Positions 56,711 through 64,000 of a DNA stretch of 64,000 bases are shown piece after piece; position 1 is the first letter of the stretch; each line of letters starts with the position of its first letter. The notes under the pieces are model-generated. The model saw only the letters and a list, made by a program, of their open reading frames with translations. It was not told the DNA's origin and made no database searches. Source of the DNA: Burkholderia sp. OK233 (GTDB lineage: Bacteria > Pseudomonadota > Gammaproteobacteria > Burkholderiales > Burkholderiaceae); NCBI RefSeq assembly GCF_900230185.1, contig NZ_OCSR01000001.1, forward strand, positions 434,001 through 498,000. The letters run 5' to 3'. The translations under genes and the position numbers were made by a program.

Positions 56711-57060
56711 CTACACCTCCCACATTCATGCGCAATCTGATGCTACTGCCTTCAGGATTGCGCCGAGTTCCGTCAAACTCCCTAGGACAACTCTTATGTG
56801 AGGACTGTGATGGTCGAGTTCTTCGGGAATGCCGCAGCCTTGCCTCAGTGGTTCAGTCCAGATTACTGGTTCCGGTGGAGGCAGTCTGGGTAAATATCGA
56901 CACTCTCACCGAACGTGCGAACAGTGCGTACTTCGTGTCGATCAGCGACATTCGAACCCCGTATACTCCGCGACAGTCACTGTGTGTGAACCTCCCAGTC
57001 TTGAAGGTTCGTTACAGTGATAAGTGGATTGAGTTCTCGCAGGTGCCGGCCGGAGCCCGC
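56711..57060. other. 350 bp intergenic region
   Basis: No gene recognised. It separates the DedA-PAP2 gene from the diguanylate cyclase, both on the minus strand, and probably holds the DedA-PAP2 promoter. Confidence 0.4.
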
Positions 57061-58665
57061 TCACGCAGGGGAGAACGGCGAAACCCTGTTCCGGCCTGTG
57101 GCCTTGGCATTGTATAGCGCTTCATCAGCAGCCCTGATCACTGCGGTTACATCGCCGTCCTGTTCCGGCACCCAGCTGGCCATGCCGATGCTGGCGGTCA
57201 CGCGTCCGTATTCGCTGCCTGCATGTTCAATGGCCAGTTCGCTGATAGCTTCGCGGATCTGTTCGGCGATCTGCGCGGCGCCCGCGAGCGGAGTGTCCGG
57301 CAGCACCACGACGAACTCCTCCCCGCCGAAGCGAGCCGCACTGTCTGTGGGCCGCCGGATGTTATCCCCGATGCAGCGTGCCACTGCGGCGAGCGCATCG
57401 TCGCCCGCCAGGTGTCCATAGGTGTCGTTGTAGGCCTTGAACCGGTCGATATCGACGAATAGTAGGGAAAACATGCTGCGCGTGCGTCGGGCCCGGCGCC
57501 ACTCCTGATCGAGAATCTCTCCCAGCGTACGGCGGTTGTTGAGGCCGGTCAGGCCGTCGGTTCTCGCGAGCAGACTCAGTTCCGATTCGGCACGCATCCG
57601 GCGCCGCAACTGCGCGCCCAGCATGAACGACAACGCGACGAAGCCGAGGCTGAACGCGACCATCAGTGAACCGATCGTCATCGCGCGTCTTCGCCAGGCT
57701 GCATAGATATCCTGCTCGGCCTCGGCCACCATGATGATCAGCGGGAGATCGGGAAAATTCCTGAAGAAGTACAGTCGACGTACCCCGTCAATCGAGGCGG
57801 TGTCAGAAAAACTGCCTTCCGGTGTCGACCTGAAATGCCGGAACGTGCTGGCCTTGCTGATATCGCGGCCAATCGTGCGCAGGTCGTATGGCTGACGCAT
57901 GAGCATGATGCCGTCCCGGCCGATCAGGGACACAGCGCCGTGCGGCCCGAGTGACAAGCCGGCGAAGAGCTGGCGGAAATACTCGAGGTTGATCGCGATC
58001 AGTACGATGCCAGCGAATGATCCGTCCGGATGCGAAAGGCGCCGGCTCAGGGCAACACTGGGCGAGCCGCCCCGTAACCGTGACCTGAACGGGTCGCTGA
58101 TGTAGAGGCCCGCATTCGGATTGTCCCGCTGGATGGTGAAATACCTGCGATCCGAGAAGTTCCCGTGGCGTGGCACGTCGCCGACGGAATCAACAACGAT
58201 GTTGCCCGATGCGTCCAGCACCAGCATCGACCCGAGATACTTCGCGGTCGCGGCCCGATCGAACAGCACCTGACGGCGCAGATGCGGTGGTAGGGTCAGC
58301 ACGGCAGGATCATTCATGCCGTCGACGACGGCCTGCAGGGACAGTGCGTAGAGTTCGAAATTCCGCTCAATGTCACGCTCGGCGATCAGCGCCAGGTTGC
58401 GCGACGTCTCACGAGCGCGGTCCATCGCGTCGAGACGTCCCTCGTACAGTACTGTCACGCACAACGTGACCATGACGAGCGCGACGAAAATGCCCGCGCC
58501 GATCATCGTCTGTGGCGCCAACTGGCCACGCCACAGACGGCCGGCGAAGAACGTAGGTCCCCTGGTCTTTTTCCTTACTGTTCCCACCCTACCCCCAATG
58601 CCCTTCGGGAAAGCCGGCTGCATGTGCACGATGCCGACCGGGGCCGGAAGTCGCGCGCTAATCAT
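57061..58665 (-). CDS. membrane diguanylate cyclase with dCache-like sensor
   Basis: A 534-residue two-helix membrane protein. A first helix at about 52-72, a periplasmic dCache/PAS-like sensor at about 75-330 (GSMLVLDASGNIVVDSVGDV, RRYFTIQRDNPNAGLYISDP), a second helix at about 335-355, and a GGDEF domain at about 375-530. The active site is GGEEF and the inhibitory site RPTD is five residues upstream, so feedback by c-di-GMP is expected. The start is uncertain: ATG 58665 has no good ribosome site and shorter starts exist. Confidence 0.88.
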   Translation of the reverse strand: MISARLPAPVGIVHMQPAFPKGIGGRVGTVRKKTRGPTFFAGRLWRGQLAPQTMIGAGIFVALVMVTLCVTVLYEGRLDAMDRARETSRNLALIAERDIERNFELYALSLQAVVDGMNDPAVLTLPPHLRRQVLFDRAATAKYLGSMLVLDASGNIVVDSVGDVPRHGNFSDRRYFTIQRDNPNAGLYISDPFRSRLRGGSPSVALSRRLSHPDGSFAGIVLIAINLEYFRQLFAGLSLGPHGAVSLIGRDGIMLMRQPYDLRTIGRDISKASTFRHFRSTPEGSFSDTASIDGVRRLYFFRNFPDLPLIIMVAEAEQDIYAAWRRRAMTIGSLMVAFSLGFVALSFMLGAQLRRRMRAESELSLLARTDGLTGLNNRRTLGEILDQEWRRARRTRSMFSLLFVDIDRFKAYNDTYGHLAGDDALAAVARCIGDNIRRPTDSAARFGGEEFVVVLPDTPLAGAAQIAEQIREAISELAIEHAGSEYGRVTASIGMASWVPEQDGDVTAVIRAADEALYNAKATGRNRVSPFSPA

Positions 58666-58892
58666 CAGACGCCAGGCGAGCTTTCGAGATTCCGTCTCAC
58701 GCAGCGCAGGAGATTCTACCGGTCCACCAATGAATTATCGGCAATTAATCTACTGTCTTGAACCGCGTCGTGCAAACAGGATTCTCGTGTGTCGGTTGCA
58801 CGGCAGGGGATCACGAGCAGTCGGTAGAATGAAGTCGGTGCCGACCGCAACCGGGACGGCCGCAGCGAAAACCCTAACCGGCGCCGTCTGTT

Positions 58893-60140
58893 ATGACCTT
58901 GTTTCAAACTGTGACAATCCTGATCGTCCTGACAGCGTTGGGCGGGTATCTGAATCACCGTCTTCTCCATCTGCCGCCGACAATCGGCCTGATGGCAATT
59001 GCGCTTGTGTCCTCCCTCATACTGGTTGTCGTGGGGGAGACCGGCCTCGTCGAAGTTCACAAGTATGCCCGTTTCGTCCCAAGCATCGATTTCGGCGACC
59101 TGGTATTTCACGGCTTTCTGGCTTTTTTGCTGTTCGCAGGAGCGCTACACGTGGACCTGGCCGATCTGTACAAGGTCAAGTGGACCGTCACCATCCTTTC
59201 CACGCTCGGCACCATCATCTCGACGTTTGTCATAGGTGCCTTGTTCTGGTGTGCGGCGTATTCGTTTGGTTATGATCTTCACTTTATTTACGCTTTGCTG
59301 TTCGGTGCGCTGATCTCGCCGACTGACCCCATTGCGGTGCTAGGCATCATCAAGAAAGCGGGAGCGCCGAAGGATCAGGAAACCCGCATTACAGGAGAGA
59401 GCCTGTTCAACGACGGTGTCGGCGCGGTAATTTTTCTGACCATCCTGGATATTGCAACCGGCCGGAGTGAACCGAGCGCTGCCAGCGTGTCGTGGTTTTT
59501 TGTCCAGGAAGCGCTTGGTGGTATCGCACTCGGCTGGCTTCTCGGCTGGGTTGTGTTTCAACTGCTTCGCAAGGTTAATGATTATCAGGTCGAGGTCCTG
59601 CTTTCCATTGCGCTATGCATGGGGTCATATGCGCTTGCTGACACGATTCGTATGTCAGGGCCAATTGCCGTGGTCGTCGCCGGACTGTTCCTGGGCAACA
59701 GCGGACGGAATCCGGCGATGCCCGTGCAGACGCAGGACTATCTGGGGACGTTCTGGCAACTGATCGACGAGATTCTGAACAGCTTGCTGTTCCTGCTGAT
59801 CGGCCTGGAAATTCTCGCAATCAAGGAGACTGGAACCTATCTCGCCCTCGGACTGGCCGGTATTGCCTGCGTGTTGATCGGACGTGGCATCAGTGTCATG
59901 ATCCCGATCAGGATCATGAGTTTCATTGTGTCGTTTCCGAGGGGCACCATTACACTGCTGACATGGGGCGGCCTGAGGGGCGCCCTTTCAATCGCGCTGG
60001 CTTTCCTGCTACCTCAAGGTCAGGAGCGCGAGTTGATCCTCACGACCACATATATCGTTGTGATTTTTTCGATCCTGGTTCAGGGGCTGACCTTCGGTCC
60101 TCTGCTCAGAAAAATCGTTCCTCCGGCGAAGGATAGCTGA
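58893..60140 (+). CDS. CPA1-family Na+(K+)/H+ antiporter
   Basis: A 415-residue protein with about 12 membrane helices. SPTDPIAV (142-149) and GESLFNDGVG (168-177) form the ion site, and WGGLRGALSIALAFLLP is the conserved helix near residue 355. The protein belongs to the NhaP/NHE type of the cation:proton antiporter 1 family. It lacks the long cytoplasmic tail of NhaP1-like members. Function would be sodium or potassium export and pH balance. Confidence 0.88.
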   Translation: MTLFQTVTILIVLTALGGYLNHRLLHLPPTIGLMAIALVSSLILVVVGETGLVEVHKYARFVPSIDFGDLVFHGFLAFLLFAGALHVDLADLYKVKWTVTILSTLGTIISTFVIGALFWCAAYSFGYDLHFIYALLFGALISPTDPIAVLGIIKKAGAPKDQETRITGESLFNDGVGAVIFLTILDIATGRSEPSAASVSWFFVQEALGGIALGWLLGWVVFQLLRKVNDYQVEVLLSIALCMGSYALADTIRMSGPIAVVVAGLFLGNSGRNPAMPVQTQDYLGTFWQLIDEILNSLLFLLIGLEILAIKETGTYLALGLAGIACVLIGRGISVMIPIRIMSFIVSFPRGTITLLTWGGLRGALSIALAFLLPQGQERELILTTTYIVVIFSILVQGLTFGPLLRKIVPPAKDS

Positions 60141-60241
60141 CAGCTTACAATTGACCCGACCGATGTCGAAACACCTTGAGAGCTCCCATCATCCGCTATC
60201 CGGCGCCATGCGCACCCGTCGAAAACTGGCTGGCTAGAGCC

Positions 60242-60557
60242 CTATGCGATTTGGCATAAGTCGCCCCCCAAGGAGACGGTTGCGACCGCACAAAGCGGCC
60301 GTTCACGGCGTCCAACGTGAGCAGCGCCCATCGCGGGCGGGAGCGCCGTCACGTGGATTCCATGAGACTCGAACTCGTCATGCAGCGACAGGGACAGACT
60401 CCGCACGTACGCCTTAGCGCCGGCTTCATCCGCCATGACGGGAATCCCCTTGTCCGCGCCCATGGCGCCTACAAACATCAGCCCGCCAGAGCCGTGCCGC
60501 GCGAACCGTTCGCCGAAGTGACGAGCAATATCGAGGTGGGCCGCCGTGTTTATCCAG
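60242..60557 (-). pseudogene. short-chain dehydrogenase fragment (second of a tandem pair)
   Basis: The frame begins INTAAHLDIARHFGERFARH, GSGGLMFVGAMGADKGIPVM and continues KAYVRSLSLSLHDEFESHGI, HVTALPPAM. This is the central SDR part. The catalytic Tyr of the Y-x-x-x-K motif is not in place (ADEAGAKAYV instead of xYAASKAYV). N- and C-terminal parts are missing. Confidence 0.55.
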
Positions 60558-60559
60558 TA

Positions 60560-60945
60560 TCAGGCCTCCGCCCTTGCGTTTGCAGGAGCGGACTTGCTGG
60601 CAAGCCCTTTACCAAGCAAGTCCGCCTCCATCTTCCCCGCAAGAGAAGCGGGCACGAGGGCGTTCAAGATCCGGTTCAGCCGGCCTGAAGCGATTCTGGA
60701 GCGGTTTTTGAGGAGACCGCTGAGGGCCTCAGATACGCACTGCTCGACGCTCATCGGTTTCATCGGCATGGTCTTCGGATCGAGGCCGAACTTTTCGAGC
60801 GCCGCAGTGTTCGTAAACCCGGCTGCCAGTACAGTGACGTAGACACCTTGAGGTTTGAACTCATAGTGAAGCGCCTCGCCAAGGCTGTGTACATACGCCT
60901 TCGCGGCTCCGTCGCTCGTCATACAGGGAACGCCGTTTTCCGCAC
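60560..60945 (-). pseudogene. short-chain dehydrogenase C-terminal fragment (first of a tandem pair)
   Basis: GAAKAYVHSLGEALHYEFKP, QGVYVTVLAAGFTNTAALEK and FGLDPKTMPMKPMSVEQCVS: the C-terminal half of an SDR that resembles the neighbouring fragment. Tyr of the Y-x-x-x-K is replaced (SDGAAKAYV). The cofactor-binding N-terminal half is absent. It directly abuts the oxidoreductase pseudogene on the other strand. Confidence 0.55.
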
Positions 60946-61034
60946 CGTCATCCTCCTCGACCGTAGCATTGTCTCCGTCGCCCAACCTTACTTCGATGAT
61001 CAACCGCATGGCTTGCTCCCACCGTTGCGAGACC

Positions 61035-62506
61035 GATCAGCACATGGTGGCGGGCGGACTCACTCAGACCTTTACGCGCGGAGACTGGACTTTCGCGACC
61101 GGGGTGCATTACATCGGCGGCGTGGGCGACGTCCCGGGCTCAAGCGGACAGATCGGCCGGCTCCTAGCGTGGCTGACCGATGGCGCACTGAAATTCGCGT
61201 CGTGTGGCAATCCTTACGACATCGTCCGGATCCCCGACTTCGAGTTCGGCATCGTGTATCCGGAAGAGCGTTACCGCGACGCTCTGCTCGCACGCTTTCC
61301 GGCACAGCACGACGCAATCGGGCGCTGGTTCACCGCCTGCGAAGCAGCGCGGCATTCGGCCTTTGCGATGTTTGCGATGTTTGCGATGTTTGCGATGTTT
61401 GCGATGTTTGCGATGCGCGGCATGCCGCAGTGGCTCGCTTGGGGCATGCGCCTGATGCGCGGCGATGAAGTCGAGCGCTGGGCGCAAGCTACACTCGCCG
61501 ACACACTGCGCGAGGTGCCCGACGCGCGGTTGCGTGCGGTGCTGGGGCACGCTGGGCCGACTATGGCGCGCCGCCCGATAGCGCGCCGATGCTGGAGCAC
61601 GCGCTCGTCACTGACTCCTACAATGCCGGCGCGTATTATCCGGTCGGCGGTCCGGCACGCTTCGCGCAAACGCTCATTCCGGTGATTGAAGCGGCCGGCG
61701 GCCAGGTGCAGCTGGGTGCTACAGCAGACCACATCCTCGTGGCTGGCGGTCGCGTTTTCGGCGTTGCATTCAGCCAGGATGGCGCGCGCCGGACCGAATA
61801 TACGAACCACGTCATATCGGCCATGGGAATCGTCAACACTGTCTCGTGTCTCGACACTACCACCGCACCCGCGTGGCAGGACACGCTGCTTGGGTTGCGC
61901 CCGGGCCTTGCCCATCTGGCGCTGTACGTCGGCTTCGACGACGATATCGCAGCGGCCGGCGCATCCGGGGCGAATATATGGATCTATGAAAATGAGGACA
62001 TCGGTCGAGTCAGGCACAACGTGGCAGACGATGCCCCCCCGGGCCTGTTCGTCTCGTTCCCTTCACTGAAGGACCCCGAGCGGACGGGCAAACCGACCGC
62101 CGAGGTCATCGCACTGTGCGATACCCAAGCTTTCGCCCCGTGGCTGCATGCGTCGGACGGCCGGCGCTCAGCACCCTACGTCGAACTCAAAGGCCGGATC
62201 GAATCACGGATGCTGGCACAGTTTTGCAGACACTTCCCCGCGCTGGCGCCTCTGATTCGCTTCCATGAGCTGTCGACGCCCTTGAGCCAGCAGCGCTACC
62301 TGCACTCACCCGACGGAGCCATGTATGGCATGGAGATGACGGCGAATCGCCTGACAACGCCGTCATTGCGCGTGCGCACGCCCGTGCATGGCTTGCTGCT
62401 GGCCGGCCAGGATGTGACAGGCCCAGGTGTGGCCGGGACCTTCATGGGTGGCCTGATGGCCGCTGCTGCCATCGAACCGACGCTGCTCAGGCAACTCGTC
62501 GCCTAG
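61035..62506 (+). pseudogene. carotenoid-isomerase/RetSat-like FAD oxidoreductase, N-truncated and frameshifted
   Basis: The plus strand encodes most of a phytoene-desaturase-like flavoprotein, from HMVAGGLTQTFTRGDWTFAT to the C-terminal GLLLAGQDVTGPGVAGTFMG, which binds FAD. The N-terminal roughly 40 residues with the dinucleotide G-x-G-x-x-G are missing. A one-base loss in a G-run at 61544-61547 shifts the frame; after it the second part (WADYGAPPDSAPMLEHALVT) continues in frame 2. A stretch of 9-bp repeats lies inside the first part. Related proteins reduce or isomerise polyenes, but the substrate here is unknown. Confidence 0.7.
61362..61415 (+). repeat. six tandem copies of the 9-mer TTTGCGATG
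   Basis: Six perfect consecutive 9-bp units (54 bp) lie inside the oxidoreductase pseudogene. In frame they encode (Phe-Ala-Met)6, so gain or loss of units would not shift the frame. Confidence 0.95.
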
Positions 62507-62662
62507 AAAAACCAACACAACCGAGGCGCCCCGCGCAAGGGCGGCTGTGTGCGCGAAGCCCAGAGTTCGCCTTCAGGCCACCGAGCGGATTCGTGATCCA
62601 CGTCAAGTTGCCCGCGCCGGCCCCGTCGATACTGGCACTCTACCCCTGCCTTGGAGAATTCC

Positions 62663-63688
62663 ATGCCTCAATCAATGAAGGCTGCAGTAGTCCATGAATT
62701 TGGCGCCCCGCTTCGCATTGAGGAGGTGCCCATACCAGCACCGGGCCGCGGGCAGATACTCGTCAAGATAAAGGCATCTGGTGTCTGCCACACCGACCTG
62801 CACGCAGCCGACGGAGACTGGCCAGTCAAGCCGGCGCTCCCGTTCATTCCCGGTCACGAAGGCGTTGGTTATGTCGCGGCCGTTGGCGATGGCGTCAAGG
62901 CCGTCAAGGAAGGAGACCGCGTTGGCGTACCGTGGCTCTATACCGCCTGCGGTCATTGCGAGCACTGCCTGAGCGGGTGGGAGACGCTCTGTCACGAGCA
63001 ACAAAACACCGGCTATTCCGTCAACGGTGGCTATGCGGAATACGTGCTGGCCGATCCGAACTATGTCGGGCACTTGCCGGCGAAAGTCGGTTTCGAAGAA
63101 ATTGCACCGATTCTCTGCGCGGGCGTTACCGTTTACAAGGGCATTCGCATGACCGACACGCGGCCTGGCCAATGGATCGCGATCTCAGGAATCGGAGGCC
63201 TCGGCCATGTCGCGGTTCAATATGCCATTGCAATGGGACTACACGTCGTCGCGGTGGACATATCAGCCGACAAGCTCGCCCTCGCCCGTGAACTCGGTGC
63301 CGCCCTCACTTTCGATGCATCGGAGGGTGATCCTGCCGCTGTGATCCAGAAGGAAATCGGCGGGGCGCATGGTGTGCTGGTCACAGCAGTATCGCGCGGC
63401 GCCTTCGCCCAGGCACTCGGCATGGTCCGCCGCGGCGGCACCGTCACGCTAAACGGTCTGCCGCCAGGTGATTTTCCCTTGCCGATCTTTTCCACGGTGC
63501 TCAATGGCATCACCGTGCGAGGATCTATCGTCGGCACACGCCGGGACTTGCAGGAGTCGCTTGAGTTTGCGGCCGAGGGGCGCGTACGCGCCCGGATTCA
63601 TACCGACCGCCTCGAAAACATCAATGCCGTATTCGCCGAGCTGAAGAGCGGCACGATCGATGGCCGTGTCGTGCTGACACTCGATTGA
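62663..63688 (+). CDS. adhP: zinc-dependent alcohol dehydrogenase (AdhP type)
   Basis: A 341-residue medium-chain alcohol dehydrogenase that interconverts alcohols and aldehydes with NAD(H). Catalytic zinc ligands are Cys42 (SGVCHTDLH), His65 (GHEGVG) and Cys152 (LCAGVTVYK). The structural zinc Cys are at 96, 99, 102 and 110. The NAD fold is GIGGLG near 176-181. ATG 62663 follows GGAG; the frame also extends 12 bases up to TTG 62651. Ethanol formation or use would fit a low-oxygen setting. Confidence 0.95.
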   Translation: MPQSMKAAVVHEFGAPLRIEEVPIPAPGRGQILVKIKASGVCHTDLHAADGDWPVKPALPFIPGHEGVGYVAAVGDGVKAVKEGDRVGVPWLYTACGHCEHCLSGWETLCHEQQNTGYSVNGGYAEYVLADPNYVGHLPAKVGFEEIAPILCAGVTVYKGIRMTDTRPGQWIAISGIGGLGHVAVQYAIAMGLHVVAVDISADKLALARELGAALTFDASEGDPAAVIQKEIGGAHGVLVTAVSRGAFAQALGMVRRGGTVTLNGLPPGDFPLPIFSTVLNGITVRGSIVGTRRDLQESLEFAAEGRVRARIHTDRLENINAVFAELKSGTIDGRVVLTLD

Positions 63689-63745
63689 CGGGCACCATAC
63701 GATGCGAGTTGCGCTCATTGGGCAAGCGCAATTGCGTGAAAGCGC

Positions 63746-64000
63746 TCAGCCACCGTGAGCGCGCTTCACACGCGCACGCAATGCATCGATCTCGTCGAGC
63801 AGATCTAGTGCGAGCGCGACGCCTGGAGGATTGATCTGGAGGTCGCGTGCGAGCCGGTGCGCGGTACGCACGCGGCGCAAGGACGCGCCGCTGAAACGCC
63901 ATTCCTGTGGCCCCGCTCCCTTTGGATCAAACACACCTTCCGACACCAAAAGCGTCAATTCTTCTTCCGATGCACCGCTTACCCGGCTCAGTTCGATAAG
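63746..64000 (-). CDS. cbpM: CbpM-like chaperone modulator (partial, runs off the window)
   Basis: The visible C-terminal 84 residues read LIELSRVSGASEEELTLLVS, EGVFDPKGAGPQEWRFSGAS, LRRVRTAHRLARDLQINPPG and VALALDLLDEIDALRARVK. This is the MerR-like fold of CbpM, which inhibits the DnaJ-like co-chaperone CbpA. The start and, if present, cbpA lie to the right of this window. Confidence 0.82.
   Translation of the reverse strand, partial: LIELSRVSGASEEELTLLVSEGVFDPKGAGPQEWRFSGASLRRVRTAHRLARDLQINPPGVALALDLLDEIDALRARVKRAHGG

Overview
The window is GC-rich DNA with betaproteobacterial gene families: a NADP malic enzyme fused to a phosphotransacetylase domain, a DUF746 protein, orphan DUF2909 and DUF2970 proteins, and DedA-PAP2-LssY and GPR1/FUN34/YaaH proteins of Burkholderia type. 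It most resembles a Burkholderiaceae accessory replicon or island (Paraburkholderia, Caballeronia or Burkholderia), inferred from protein resemblance only. Much of it is in decay. Many genes survive only as fragments with frameshifts or stops, several IS remnants are present, and many intergenic gaps exceed 300 bp.

Layout. 0.1-9.5 kb: ACT-domain pseudogene, acetate transporter, cupredoxin remnant, universal stress protein, GNAT-like protein, a large bifunctional penicillin-binding protein, a truncated fabZ beside an IS3 scrap, and phnA. 10.1-20.4 kb: isocitrate/isopropylmalate-type dehydrogenase, intact second-copy fabZ, a second housekeeping-type sigma factor (rpoD paralogue), maeB, a fabH with one internal stop, and the first spermidine-synthase-like gene. 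21-28.7 kb: DUF746, class V aminotransferase, DUF167, an orphan ribosomal protein S11, an HPr-like protein, remnants of ctaD and of an Aer-type aerotaxis receptor, and small unknown genes. 28.9-45.6 kb: a duplicated module (redoxin-like / HPr-like / spermidine-synthase-like / small winged-helix-like gene), a DUF1275 membrane protein, and an operon of CZB-domain protein, spermidine-synthase-like protein and a six-subunit hydrogenase-4/complex I-like membrane complex. The large subunit of that complex has lost both nickel-binding Cys pairs. A second USP, a second phnA and a fourth spermidine-synthase-like gene follow. 45.7-53 kb: cytochrome-oxidase-associated small membrane proteins, a second decayed copy of the promoter + 83-aa gene + rpoD segment, RcnB-like protein, a truncated IS1182-type transposase and several unknown genes. 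53.3-64 kb: cysC, IS66 scrap, DedA/PAP2/LssY protein, diguanylate cyclase, Na+/H+ antiporter, SDR fragments, a broken carotenoid-isomerase/RetSat-like oxidoreductase with a 9-bp tandem repeat, adhP, and a cbpM-like gene running off the right edge.

The most striking feature is a near-identical AT-rich palindrome, TGATAAY-NNN-ATTATCA, at six places (14985, 19294, 26048, 30917, 32121, 46673). The sites lie upstream of, or between, the maeB and rpoD units, fabH and a spermidine-synthase-like gene, the ctaD remnant, the redoxin/HPr module, the DUF1275 gene and CZB-Ehr operon, and the decayed rpoD copy. This points to one regulator controlling an island that carries spare copies of housekeeping functions (sigma-70, ribosomal S11, FabZ, FabH, HPr) together with fermentation-, stress- and redox-type genes (AdhP, MaeB, USPs, Ehr-type complex, remnants of cytochrome oxidase and an aerotaxis receptor). 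A low-oxygen or energy-limitation programme is a reasonable inference, but the regulator cannot be identified from the sequence.
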